Shown here piece after piece: positions 24,801-32,426 of a DNA stretch of 37,164 nt (positions are counted from its first letter, which is position 1; each line of letters begins with the position of its first letter). Source of the stretch: Candidatus Latescibacterota bacterium (GTDB lineage Bacteria > Latescibacterota > UBA2968 > UBA8231); assembly GCA_016187725.1 (NCBI GenBank), contig JACPJE010000041.1, positions 1-37,164 of the forward strand, given 5' to 3'. Position numbers and translations under genes: made by a program. The notes under the pieces are model-generated. The model was not told the origin of the DNA and searched no databases. It worked only from the letters and a program-made list of their open reading frames with translations.

Positions 24801-24845
24801 GTGCCACAGCAGTTGCGGGCAGTGGTAAAGAAGGAGCAAACATGA
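21816..24845 (+). CDS. BPTD_3080-type restriction endonuclease (type III-like helicase-nuclease)
   Basis: A 1009-aa superfamily 2 helicase with a C-terminal nuclease. The N-terminus (PVICKPYYEPTHYWEYD) is characteristic of the BPTD_3080 restriction family. Walker A is ATGSGKT (176-182), motif II is DEGHH (307-311), and motif VI is QVVGRGLRR (about 625-635). An acidic linker (about 500-525) precedes the second RecA lobe. Near the C-terminus EPDYVVR gives D939 and LEVKG gives E953 and K955, a PD-(D/E)XK nuclease. It would translocate on and cut DNA not methylated by the intein-bearing methyltransferase. Its stop overlaps the next gene's start as ATGA (24842-24845), although that next gene is metabolic. 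Confidence 0.92.
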   Translation: MPDESLLIQPVESPVICKPYYEPTHYWEYDRNTGGATKLSGRRPAAYWYKLPDADTRRGQTALQFDEDRRDLPLVNKLRADVKRWRQANWEGATNVTKDLLRHWTRQDRSRRFFFCQIEAAETIIFLNEIRGIRRDGSRGKPRWNPQFTDQDFAELLDQPFDPDYLPLHRLCCKMATGSGKTVVMAMLVAWAFCDRGRVPSDERFPRGVLVCCPNLTIKERLQVLRTDTAGEDYYTQFDIVPQPYRDLVRMGKVLVTNWHFFAPESEHSEGGKSYRVVQKGEETDDAFARNRLGELFEYAPLMVLNDEGHHAYRPAPMNEEEAQRADAETRREREEATIWVQGLDRTHKACGIKICVDLSATPFYLKGSGYAEGEPFPWIVSDFGLVDAIESGITKIPRLPVSDTTGRPDPKYFRLWKNITENLAPGQRMANRRPKPEVVWDRSEDALVQLAGEYRKSFTAIQQSSDTALKAPPVMILVCDNTDIAQLFFEQISGQTEAEEIPDEAEEDEEENSGQRRQKKAKKRVVYGTGKVFPELFQNEPGRVFTLRIDSKQLEKVESEDPDATRDQAARQLREVVNTVGKIGKPGQEVRCVVSVAMLTEGWDANNVTHILGLRAFGSQLLCEQVVGRGLRRMNYTPDPETELLPEEYVDVYGIPFSVIPYKGKTSRTPVDHPVNHVKALPERAAQFEIRFPNVEGYVYSLCRPMIKADVAGMEPMVLEPEQTPTATFLRVQAGFTEGFAGVSGVGEFIEHNREEYYARHHLQEIEFEIARQVVAALVGEGSQAPVKGRAWTRGMARHQLFPQVLRIVRRFVLEKVDFRGVNSCELGLEKYGRRIKERLLDAIEPDERQGEAPLLPMLNPYKPIGSTAEVDFTTRREVHSAQRSHLNAVVLDSQWEQTAAFYLEQQASLVHAYARNERPFLLIPYEYEGVQHHYEPDYVVRLVDDTTLILEVKGEKGDDDRAKHQAARRWIDAVNNWGRLGRWDFLECQDPQLVPQQLRAVVKKEQT

Positions 24846-25582
24846 TCCCCCCTGCAGCAGTCGAATTCTACCGCCAAAACGGCTACTACCTGCACCGGCA
24901 ACCCCTGTTCGGCGAGGCGCAGTTCCAGAAGCTGTCGGGGATCTTCGAGGAGCACCTGGCTCAGAAAGGTGAGAAGCGGGCCGACCAGTTGGATGTGCCC
25001 CATTTCCGCGATCCGCGGCTCTTCGAATTTCTGCTGGCCGACGAGGTGCTGGACCTGGTGGAGCCTTTCCTCGGCCCGGACATCGCCCTGTGGAGCAGCC
25101 ACTTCATCTGCAAGGAGCCGGAGATCGGCCGGGCCACGCCCTGGCACGAGGACTCTTCCTACTGGAAGGGCCGGCTGGATCGCATGGACCAGATCGTCAC
25201 GGTGTGGCTGGCCATAGATAAGGTGGACCGGGAGAACGGCTGCATGAAGGTGATCGCCGGCTCCCAGGCCAACGGCTTCTCCGACTACGAGGCCGTGGAC
25301 ACGGCTACCAACCTCTTTGGCCGGCAGATCGTCGCCGAGCAGGTGGACGAATCCAGAACCGTGTACTTCGAGCTGGAAGAGAACCAGTGCTCGCTGCACG
25401 ATGGCCGGCTCATCCACGGGGCAGACCCCAATACCAGCAACCGGCGGCGCTGCGGGTACACCCTGCGCTACATGGCGCAGACCTCCAGATTCATCCCTGA
25501 GAACAACGGGACTCATAAGATCTGGCACGCGCGGGGCCGCAACCCGCTCGACAATCCGGTGCAGCCCGTGCCCGCCTTTTAA
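24842..25582 (+). CDS. phytanoyl-CoA dioxygenase (PhyH) family protein, copy 1
   Basis: A 246-aa Fe(II)/2-oxoglutarate-type dioxygenase. The metal-binding triad is present: H102 and D104 in PWHEDSSYW (HxD) and distal H192 in LIHGADPNTS, followed by the Arg of NRRRCGYTLRYM for 2-oxoglutarate. The family hydroxylates small molecules, and in this kind of genome is heavily expanded with unknown substrates. The start is ATG 24842, overlapping the restriction gene's stop. It is the first metabolic gene after the defence block and is followed 13 nt later by the UxuA-like gene, so it belongs with the sugar pathway. The longer upstream open frame is a shadow. Confidence 0.88.
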   Translation: MIPPAAVEFYRQNGYYLHRQPLFGEAQFQKLSGIFEEHLAQKGEKRADQLDVPHFRDPRLFEFLLADEVLDLVEPFLGPDIALWSSHFICKEPEIGRATPWHEDSSYWKGRLDRMDQIVTVWLAIDKVDRENGCMKVIAGSQANGFSDYEAVDTATNLFGRQIVAEQVDESRTVYFELEENQCSLHDGRLIHGADPNTSNRRRCGYTLRYMAQTSRFIPENNGTHKIWHARGRNPLDNPVQPVPAF

Positions 25583-25595
25583 AGGAGAAGAAGCC

Positions 25596-26612
25596 ATGCC
25601 AGTGAAAAGCCACATCGCAGTAGCGCCGGGGCTGAAGGTGGCCGCCCAGATGGGGGCCGAGCCCAGCGAGGAGGATTTCAGCTTTGCCAACCAGATGGGC
25701 GTCGACCAGGCGGTGATCTGGATCGACCCGAAGAAAGCCAGCGCCGAGTACTACCGGGGCCGGCGCGAGGACTTCGAGCGCCACGGCATTCATCTCTACG
25801 GCCTGGGCAATGGCAGCGTACACAACGTGGACGCCATCACCCTCAACCTGCCCAATCGCAACGCCAAGGTGGAGGAGTACAAGCAGCATCTGCGCAACCT
25901 GGGCAAGGCCGGCATTCCGTACACCACCTACGCCCACATGGCCAACAGCGTGTGGAGCACTCCTGCCGAAACCACCCGGGGCGGGGCGCGGGCCCGCGCC
26001 TTTGACCTGGCCCGGCTGAGCGAGGGCAGCGGCGGGAGGGTGTACAAGGGCGAGCTGACCCACGGGAGAGAGTACTCTGAAGAGGAACTCTGGGATAACT
26101 TTGCCTCGTTCGCAAAGGAAGTGGCGCCGGTGGCCGAAGAGGCCGGGGTGCGCATCGGCATCCACCCCGATGACCCGCCTGGGCTGCGTTTGGGTGGAGT
26201 GCCCCGCTGCATCTTCAGCAGCTTCGCCGGGTACAAACGAGCCGTGGAGATGGCGGACAGCCCCAATGTGGGTTTGTGCCTGTGCATCGGCTGCTGGCTG
26301 GAGGGTGGGCCGGCCATGGGCGAGGGCGTGGTGGAGACCATCCGCCACTTCGGCGGACAGGGCAAGATCTTCAAGGTGCACTACCGCACCGTGGACCAGC
26401 CTTTGCCGCACTTTGTCGAGACCTTTGTGGACGACGGGTACTTCGATATGTACCTGGCCATGAAGGCCCTGAGCCAGGTCGATTTCGACGGGGTGCTGAT
26501 CCCCGACCATATCCCATTGATGGCGGGAGACGGCAAGGTGGGCACGGCCTACACCATCGCGTACATGAAGGCCCTGGTGAAGCGGGCCAATGAGGAGGTA
26601 AAGAGCCGATGA
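25596..26612 (+). CDS. D-mannonate dehydratase-like (UxuA family) TIM-barrel protein
   Basis: A 338-aa protein recognised by the UxuA-type blocks: GIHPDDPPG for a catalytic/metal site, a Cys-containing strand LCLCIGCWLEGG, then FKVHYRTVDQ and FVETFVDDGYFDMY. UxuA dehydrates D-mannonate to 2-keto-3-deoxygluconate with Mn(II). The protein is somewhat shorter than Escherichia coli UxuA and could act on another aldonate. The start ATG 25596 follows AAAGGAGA. Its stop overlaps the next gene (ATGA, 26609-26612). Placed among enolase-type dehydratases and a KduD-like dehydrogenase, it supports a sugar-acid dehydration route. Confidence 0.82.
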   Translation: MPVKSHIAVAPGLKVAAQMGAEPSEEDFSFANQMGVDQAVIWIDPKKASAEYYRGRREDFERHGIHLYGLGNGSVHNVDAITLNLPNRNAKVEEYKQHLRNLGKAGIPYTTYAHMANSVWSTPAETTRGGARARAFDLARLSEGSGGRVYKGELTHGREYSEEELWDNFASFAKEVAPVAEEAGVRIGIHPDDPPGLRLGGVPRCIFSSFAGYKRAVEMADSPNVGLCLCIGCWLEGGPAMGEGVVETIRHFGGQGKIFKVHYRTVDQPLPHFVETFVDDGYFDMYLAMKALSQVDFDGVLIPDHIPLMAGDGKVGTAYTIAYMKALVKRANEEVKSR

Positions 26613-27517
26613 AGATCGGGAAATACGGCGGCGGCAACATGGCACAGTCCCAGGGTGACCATGTGCCCTTTCTCTTCGACAAGAACCTGGGCGCCGGCCT
26701 GCGCCTGAGCGCCGCCGAACTGACCAGCACCAACGCCGAGGGCCTGCCCGCCCGCCCGCTCAGCGAGGAGGAGCGCTTTCTCTTCGATGCCCAGGGGTAC
26801 CTGCTGGTCCCCGGGGTCTTGAGCGCGGGCGAGGTGGCACAGATGAAGGAGTTCTGCTACCGGCTGCACCGCGACAAGGAATCCATCCCCGAGCCGGAGC
26901 GCTGCGCCATCGGCGGGCCGCTGCAGAGGCTCATCGACCATCCCCTGGTACTGGGCTTCATGAATGAATTCGTGGCCTTTCCCCACCTGGCCAATGAGCA
27001 CGGATACGGCTTCCGCCTGGAGGGCAGCTTTCTCACCATCCGCTCGGCAGGGGTGGGGGGTTTCGGGCCGCACAACGGCAGCGGCATGCTGCGCCTGCCC
27101 GGGGACTCGCACGAGTACCGCTGCTTTCCGGGCAAGGCGTACAGCGGCCTGACCCGGGTGGTGTGGGAGCTGAACCCAGTCGAAAAGGGGGACGGGGGCA
27201 CCCTGCTCCTGCCCGGCAGTCACAAGGCCGCGTACCCGGCCCCCAAGTCGATCATGCAGCCGGATTCGCCCCTGTGGGTCGATTACGAGTGCCCGGCCGG
27301 CTCGGTGCTCTTCTTCACCGAGGCCCTCACCCATTCGGGCACTCCCTGGAAGCGCCAGGACCGCGAAAGGGTGGCGGTGTTCAACTGCTACAACACCATC
27401 AATGCCCGCTGGCACAACTGGGAGCCCCATCCCGAATTGCTGGCGGCCATGCCGGCCAAAAGGCGCTCGCTGTTCCGGCCCGTGTGCTGCCAGGACAACC
27501 TGGTGGTGGAGGGCTGA
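26609..27517 (+). CDS. phytanoyl-CoA dioxygenase-like protein lacking the HxD motif, copy 2
   Basis: A 302-aa PhyH-fold protein. The family layout is clear (FDAQGYLLVPGVLSAGEV at residues about 55-72; LLLPGSHKAAYP; ALTHSGTPW with distal H242 and a following Arg). However, the usual HxD is replaced by H155-N156-G157 in GPHNGSGM, so the carboxylate metal ligand is missing. A similar HGG variant exists in some halogenase-like or divergent PhyH proteins, so the protein may bind iron differently or be non-catalytic. The start overlaps the UxuA-like stop; ATG 26639 is an alternative. Next gene begins 1 nt after its stop. Confidence 0.8.
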   Translation: MKIGKYGGGNMAQSQGDHVPFLFDKNLGAGLRLSAAELTSTNAEGLPARPLSEEERFLFDAQGYLLVPGVLSAGEVAQMKEFCYRLHRDKESIPEPERCAIGGPLQRLIDHPLVLGFMNEFVAFPHLANEHGYGFRLEGSFLTIRSAGVGGFGPHNGSGMLRLPGDSHEYRCFPGKAYSGLTRVVWELNPVEKGDGGTLLLPGSHKAAYPAPKSIMQPDSPLWVDYECPAGSVLFFTEALTHSGTPWKRQDRERVAVFNCYNTINARWHNWEPHPELLAAMPAKRRSLFRPVCCQDNLVVEG

Positions 27518-27518
27518 G

Positions 27519-28286
27519 ATGGGGGTGCTGGACCTTTTCCGGCTCGACGGCAAGGTGGCCCTGGTCACCGGTTGCCGGCGCGGCATCGGCAAAGGCATGG
27601 CCCTGGCCCTGGCCGAGGCCGGGGCGGACATCGCCGGGGTGAGCGCTTCCCTGGAGCCGGGAAGTGAGGTCGAGCGGGAAGTGAAGGCCTTCGGCCAGCG
27701 CTTCTGGCCCTTTGCCTGCGACCTGGGGGACCGAAAGGCCCTGTACGCCTTGGTCTCCAGGGTGAAGGAGGAGGTAGGGCAGGTGGACATCCTCGTCAAC
27801 AACGCCGGCATCATCCGGCGGGCCCCGGCGGTGGAGCACTCGGACCAGTACTGGGACGAGGTGGTGCGGGTCAATCTGGATGCCCAGTATATTCTAGCCC
27901 GGGAGTTCGGCAGGGAGATGGTGGCCAGGGGGCAAGGCAAGATCGTCTTCACTGCCTCGGTGCTCAGCTTCCAGGGGGGGATCACCGTGCCCGGGTACGC
28001 GGCGGCCAAGGGGGGCATCGGCACCCTGACCATGGCGCTGGCCAACGAATGGGCCGGTAAGGGGGTCAATGTCAACGCCATTGCCCCGGGGTACATCGCC
28101 ACGGACAACAATCAGGCCCTGCGCGAAGATCCGGTGCGCTCCGGGCAGTTGATGGCGCGCATCCCGGCCGGGCGCTGGGGCCAGCCGGACGACCTGAAGG
28201 GCGCGGTGGTATATTTGTGCTCGGAGGCCGCCGCGTACGTGCACGGGTCCATCCTGGTGGTGGACGGCGGGTGGCTAGGCAGATAA
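27519..28286 (+). CDS. short-chain dehydrogenase, KduD-like
   Basis: A 255-aa classical SDR. NAD(P)-binding motif is TGCRRGIGKG, with the structural NNAG of LVNNAGIIRRAPAVEH. The catalytic residues are S147 (FTASV), Y160 and K164 (YAAAK). The sequence FRLDGKVALVTG and the RRAPAVEHSDQYWDEV stretch resemble 2-deoxy-D-gluconate 3-dehydrogenase / 2-keto-3-deoxygluconate 5-dehydrogenase (KduD). That would act on the 2-keto-3-deoxy acid made by the dehydratases nearby. Gluconate 5-dehydrogenase is an alternative. It begins 1 nt after the previous stop and is the middle of the run. Confidence 0.86.
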   Translation: MGVLDLFRLDGKVALVTGCRRGIGKGMALALAEAGADIAGVSASLEPGSEVEREVKAFGQRFWPFACDLGDRKALYALVSRVKEEVGQVDILVNNAGIIRRAPAVEHSDQYWDEVVRVNLDAQYILAREFGREMVARGQGKIVFTASVLSFQGGITVPGYAAAKGGIGTLTMALANEWAGKGVNVNAIAPGYIATDNNQALREDPVRSGQLMARIPAGRWGQPDDLKGAVVYLCSEAAAYVHGSILVVDGGWLGR

Positions 28287-28296
28287 GGAGGAAGAG

Positions 28297-29265
28297 ATGG
28301 CAAGACTCAGCGAGGAACAACTCATCCACTTCCGCGAAGAGGGGTACCTGGTAGTGCGGGGGTTGCTCGACCCCGTGCAGGATCTGGACCCAGTGATCCG
28401 CGAATACAAAGGGGTGCTGGATGAGCTGGCAGGGGAACTGCACGCCCAGAGACGTATTCCCTCCACCTACGCGGAATTGCCCTTCGGGCCGCGCTTGATC
28501 CGCATTTGCGCCGAAAGCGGCCAGGTCCACGCCCAGTATTTTGACTTTTCGCTGCCGCAGAAGGGGATCAAACCAGATACGCCCTTCTGGGCCGGGCCGG
28601 CGGTCTTCAAGACCCTGCGCAACGAGAGCTTGCTCGACGCGGTGGAGGCCTTCATCGGGCCGGAGATCTACTCCAACCCCATCCAGCACGTGCGGCTCAA
28701 GCCGCCTGAACACCTGGTCCCCAAAGACCCGAAGACCGGACAGGTGCAGCTGGGCTCCACCCCCTGGCATCAGGACAACGGGGTGCTGCTGCCCACCGGA
28801 GACCAGAGCGAGATCCTCACCGTGTGGTTTCCGCTCTGGGATGCCACGGAAGAGAATGGTTGTCTGATGGTGCGGCCCCGCAGCCATCGCCGGGGCCTGC
28901 TGCACCACTGCCGGCGCTGGAACGGTCTGGCAATCCCGGACCAGTTCCTACCTGAGGAGGCCCTGCCTCTGCCCATGAAGCGGGGGGACGTGCTCTTCAT
29001 GACCCAGTTGACCTGCCACGCCTCTCTGCCCAATTGCAGCGAGGAGGTGCGCTGGAGCTTCGACCTGCGCTACAACCCTATCGGCCAGCCCACGGGCCGG
29101 GAGATGTTCCCCGGCTTTGTGGCCCGCAGCCGCAAGCATCCGGAGAGCGAACTGCGCGATCCTTCGGCCTGGTATCAATTGTGGAGGCAGGCCCGCGACC
29201 ACCTGGCTCAGCAGGAAGATCGGCCTTTCAACCGTTGGGGGGTGGATGACAAGGTCTGCGCCTAG
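28297..29265 (+). CDS. phytanoyl-CoA dioxygenase (PhyH) family protein, copy 3
   Basis: A 322-aa member with an intact iron site: H158 and D160 in PWHQDNGV, and distal H241 in TCHASLPN followed by the Arg of EEVRWSFDLRY. The N-terminus LSEEQLIHFREEGYLVVRGLL is the standard PhyH opening. The C-terminal extension (about residues 260-322) is longer than in copy 1. It starts 10 nt after the SDR gene, with GGAGG upstream. Hydroxylation of a sugar-derived or methylated compound is possible, but the substrate is not readable from sequence. Confidence 0.9.
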   Translation: MARLSEEQLIHFREEGYLVVRGLLDPVQDLDPVIREYKGVLDELAGELHAQRRIPSTYAELPFGPRLIRICAESGQVHAQYFDFSLPQKGIKPDTPFWAGPAVFKTLRNESLLDAVEAFIGPEIYSNPIQHVRLKPPEHLVPKDPKTGQVQLGSTPWHQDNGVLLPTGDQSEILTVWFPLWDATEENGCLMVRPRSHRRGLLHHCRRWNGLAIPDQFLPEEALPLPMKRGDVLFMTQLTCHASLPNCSEEVRWSFDLRYNPIGQPTGREMFPGFVARSRKHPESELRDPSAWYQLWRQARDHLAQQEDRPFNRWGVDDKVCA

Positions 29266-29283
29266 CCCGAGAGGAGATATGAA

Positions 29284-30360
29284 ATGAAGATCACCCACAT
29301 CGAGAAGTGGAAGGTCGTAGTCCCCATGCGGCCCGACAGCATCAACTCCCCGGAGTACACCTCTGAGGACGACGAACTCTCCACCTTCTGGAAGGTCCCC
29401 AAACACATCATCCGCATCCACACCAGCGATTCGGGGATCGTCGGCATCGGCGAGACCGGGCGGGGCTGCCCGGCGGAACACGTGGACCGGGCCATCGCCG
29501 CCCTGGTGGGCCGTGAGGTCGAGAGCATCGACCTGCACCGGCTGCCCATCGAAGGCTGGGCCCCGTACATGGCCTTTGAGATGGCCCTTTTCGACATCGT
29601 GGGCAAGCAGCTAGGGGTGACCGCGGCCCGGCTGCTGGGGGCCCAGGTGCGCGACCGGGTGCTGGTGGATTACTGGTGCGGCCGGCGCTCGCCGGCAGAC
29701 CTGGCGCGCAAGGCCAAGGAGGGGAAGGAGAAGGGCTTCCACGGCATCAAGATCAAGTGCAAGCTCGAAGATCCGAATCTGGAGCGGCTGCAGGCAGTGG
29801 CCGAGGCCGTGGGATACAACTTCAGGGTCACGGTGGACCCCAACTGCCGCTTCTATCTGCCCTGCCACGCCATTGCCCTGGCCGATGCCCTGGGACCGCT
29901 GCGCCGGCTGGTGGCGGTCTTCGAGGACCCGGTGCCCAAGGATAACCTCGATTGGTACGTGCACCTGCGCGAGAAGTTGCAGGTGCCCGTGGCCCTGCAC
30001 CTGGGGGGCGGAAAAGCGGTGTTCGAGGCGGTGAAGCGCGGGGCCGTGGACATGCTCAACATCAGTCCCGGCTCGATGGTGGCCTTTGTCAAGCAGTGCT
30101 ACATCGCCGAGCAGGCCGGGGTGCCGGTCTGGCACGGCAGCGGGGTGGACCTGGGGATCACCGACATGAGCTACGTGCAGGCCTGCGCCGCCGCGCCGGC
30201 AGCCACGCTCCCCTCGGACATCATCGGCAACTTCTTCCGCGAGGACGACCTGCTGGCCGAGCCGATCCGCATCGAGAAGGGCTACGCCCTGGTGCCGGAC
30301 AAGCCGGGGTTGGGGGTGGAGTTGGACGAGGCGGCGGTGAAAAAATACGAGGTGGCCTGA
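29284..30360 (+). CDS. enolase-superfamily enzyme (mandelate racemase/muconate cycloisomerase type), copy 3
   Basis: A 358-aa enzyme, only distantly related to the two tandem copies upstream. It has KIKCK (K156, K158, K160), D185 (VTVDPNC) and E214 (VFEDPV). The third metal-ligand position, usually Glu or Asp, falls in LHLGGGK, where no carboxylate is seen. A His occurs in VWHGSGVDLGI, near the end of the barrel. It could be a divergent dehydratase or a cycloisomerase-like protein. Its stop overlaps the next start as TGATG (30358-30362). Start ATG 29284 is chosen for the family-typical MKITHIEKWKV beginning and the GAGGAGAT upstream. Confidence 0.84.
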   Translation: MKITHIEKWKVVVPMRPDSINSPEYTSEDDELSTFWKVPKHIIRIHTSDSGIVGIGETGRGCPAEHVDRAIAALVGREVESIDLHRLPIEGWAPYMAFEMALFDIVGKQLGVTAARLLGAQVRDRVLVDYWCGRRSPADLARKAKEGKEKGFHGIKIKCKLEDPNLERLQAVAEAVGYNFRVTVDPNCRFYLPCHAIALADALGPLRRLVAVFEDPVPKDNLDWYVHLREKLQVPVALHLGGGKAVFEAVKRGAVDMLNISPGSMVAFVKQCYIAEQAGVPVWHGSGVDLGITDMSYVQACAAAPAATLPSDIIGNFFREDDLLAEPIRIEKGYALVPDKPGLGVELDEAAVKKYEVA

Positions 30361-31340
30361 TGAGAGGGCTCCATCACCTGCTGCTCGCCCTCGGGGCGAG
30401 CAGCGCAGTCCTGGCAGAGGAAGGACCTATGGACGGCACCGGAAAGGTCGAATTCTTCGGCTACGCCGATTGCATCAAGCTCGAAAATGCCACCACCCGG
30501 GTGGTGTTGGGCACCAGTGGAGGCAGGGTACTCGAATACGCGTACCAGGGGGAGAACGCCCTGCTGCTCGACCCGGTCCAGGCCGGCTGGCGGTACGCGC
30601 CGGGAAAACCCGCGGTAGAACCGAGCGCGGGCCGCTGCGACGTGGGGCCCGAGCAGGTGATCCCCCGCCATCCGAACCTGTGGTTCGGCGACTGGACGGG
30701 GGAGATCACCGGGCCGCGCCAGGCGCGGCTGACCAGTGTGGCGGACAGCGCCACCGGGGTGCAACTGGTGCGCGATTTCGCCCTGGATCCCGTCTCTTCG
30801 CACCTGAGGTGCACGCAGACTATCAGGAATATCTCCAATGAAACAAAGGAGTGGTGCCACTGGAGCCGGACCTTTGCCCTGGGCCACGGGATCGTGGTCA
30901 TGCCCCTGACTGAGCCCAGCCGGTTTCCCAAGAAGTACGTCATGTACAATCCGGGGGGGATTAATTCCCATCCAGAAGATCCCAACATCCGGGTGCGGGA
31001 CGGCTTTCTGCAGGTGCTCGGCCCGCCGCAGCACGCCAAGCTGGGCATGGATTCCTATGCGGGGTGGTTCAGCTATCTGATGCGCAACGACCTGATGTTT
31101 GTAAAGCGGTTCCCCACCTTTCCGGACCAGGTGTACAACGAGGTGGCGGGGCTGACCATCTCGATCTGGTACAACGGGACCGGGGTCTGCGAGCTGGAGC
31201 CAATCGGCCCCCGGGAGCGCCTGGCTCCGGGGCAGTCGGCGTCCTTTACCGAGGACTGGTGGCTCTTGCCGTACAAGTTCCCGGGAGACCAGGTGGACGC
31301 TAAAGCCGTGGCCCAGTTAGTTGAGCGAGATGCCCGATAG
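30360..31340 (+). CDS. secreted DUF4380-like beta-sandwich protein
   Basis: A 326-aa protein with a probable signal peptide (MRGLHHLLLALGASSAVLA). The mature part is beta-rich: IKLENATTRVVLGTSGGRVLEY is the typical beginning of DUF4380 or mutarotase-like carbohydrate-associated folds, and LRCTQTIRNISNETKEWCHWSRT fits the next sheet. No catalytic residues can be assigned. It starts with a 1-nt overlap of the previous gene's stop (TGATG). As the only exported protein in the run it could bind or process the carbohydrate substrate outside the cytoplasm. Family call is moderate; function unknown. Confidence 0.72.
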   Translation: MRGLHHLLLALGASSAVLAEEGPMDGTGKVEFFGYADCIKLENATTRVVLGTSGGRVLEYAYQGENALLLDPVQAGWRYAPGKPAVEPSAGRCDVGPEQVIPRHPNLWFGDWTGEITGPRQARLTSVADSATGVQLVRDFALDPVSSHLRCTQTIRNISNETKEWCHWSRTFALGHGIVVMPLTEPSRFPKKYVMYNPGGINSHPEDPNIRVRDGFLQVLGPPQHAKLGMDSYAGWFSYLMRNDLMFVKRFPTFPDQVYNEVAGLTISIWYNGTGVCELEPIGPRERLAPGQSASFTEDWWLLPYKFPGDQVDAKAVAQLVERDAR

Positions 31341-31349
31341 GGGGATCGG

Positions 31350-32348
31350 ATGACAAAGATACGGATGGCGCAGTACGGGACCGGTCATGGCCATGCCAGC
31401 GGCAAATGGCTGGCCATGAAGAAGAGCGATCAGGTGGAACTGGCCGGGATCTTCGAGCCCGATTCAGACAAACGCAAGGTGGCGGAGGGCAAGGCGCCCT
31501 ATGACGGGGCGCACTGGTTCGAGTCGGCCAGCCAGGTACTCGACGATCCGAGCATCGCCGCCGTGGCTTCGGAGGGCCGCAACCAGGAGAGCCTGGACCA
31601 GACCGAGGCCCTGGTGGTGGCCGGCAAGCATGTGTGGTACGACAAGCCAGCCGGCGACAATTGGGCCCAGTGGAAACGGGTGGTGCGCAAGGCCGAGGAA
31701 CAGCACTTGCTGGTGCAGCTGGGGTACATGTTCCGCTACCACCAGGGGTTCAGTCAGATCACCGAATGGGCCCGTTCCGGATTCCTGGGGGAGATCTTCT
31801 CGGTGCGCGCCCACATGTCCACCTCCCTCTCCGAGGCGGCCCGCAAGATCATCAGCGTCCACCAGGGGGGGATCCTGTACGATCTGGGCGGCCACATGCT
31901 GGACCAGGTGGTGTGGATGCTGGGCCGGCCGCGCAAGGTGAGCGCCTTCCTGCGCAACGACAGCGGTAAAATCCCCGAGTTCAAGGACAATACCCTGGGG
32001 GTCTTCGAGTTCGAGAGGGCCATGGCCTTCATCGACATCGCCGCCATGGAGACCCCGCCCATGGCGCGGCGCTTCGAGGTCTACGGCAGTCTGGGCAGCG
32101 CCATCCTGGTGGAGCCCTTTGAGCCGGGGAGGGTGATGCGCCTGTGCCTGAACGAGGCCAAGCAGGGGTTCCAGAAGGGGGAGCAGACCCTCCACGTTCC
32201 CCCCCAGGACCGGCAGGTGCTGTACGAGCGGGAGCTGGAGTCCTTCCTGGCAGCCATTGCCGGCAAGCAGGCCCCAGACCGGCCCTATGCCCACGAGCTG
32301 CTGGTGCAGGAGACCCTGCTGCGGGCTACCGGTGGGATAGCGGTTTAG
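31350..32348 (+). CDS. Gfo/Idh/MocA-family oxidoreductase (second)
   Basis: A 332-aa NAD(P)-dependent oxidoreductase. The Rossmann start is KIRMAQYGTGHGHASG, with the catalytic Lys in VWYDKPAGDN (EKP motif). GGHMLDQVVWMLGRP gives the D-x-x-x-H-like region in the C-terminal domain. It is distinct from the minus-strand homologue at 10.7 kb, so the locus uses at least two such enzymes. The start is 9 nt after the previous gene, with AGGGGGATCGG upstream. It is the last gene of the run; 78 bp separate it from typA. Confidence 0.88.
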   Translation: MTKIRMAQYGTGHGHASGKWLAMKKSDQVELAGIFEPDSDKRKVAEGKAPYDGAHWFESASQVLDDPSIAAVASEGRNQESLDQTEALVVAGKHVWYDKPAGDNWAQWKRVVRKAEEQHLLVQLGYMFRYHQGFSQITEWARSGFLGEIFSVRAHMSTSLSEAARKIISVHQGGILYDLGGHMLDQVVWMLGRPRKVSAFLRNDSGKIPEFKDNTLGVFEFERAMAFIDIAAMETPPMARRFEVYGSLGSAILVEPFEPGRVMRLCLNEAKQGFQKGEQTLHVPPQDRQVLYERELESFLAAIAGKQAPDRPYAHELLVQETLLRATGGIAV

Positions 32349-32426
32349 CCTCTTGGGGCTTATGTTATATAGCTACACATTTTGCAGCAGTCAGGGGCGC
32401 TTCGGCCCAAAAATCCAGGGAATTAC

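Noticed and set aside
22701..24839. A 712-codon minus-strand frame under the restriction gene
   Set aside because: Mirror of a real helicase-nuclease gene; composition (Leu, His, Pro, Arg) is that of an antisense shadow.
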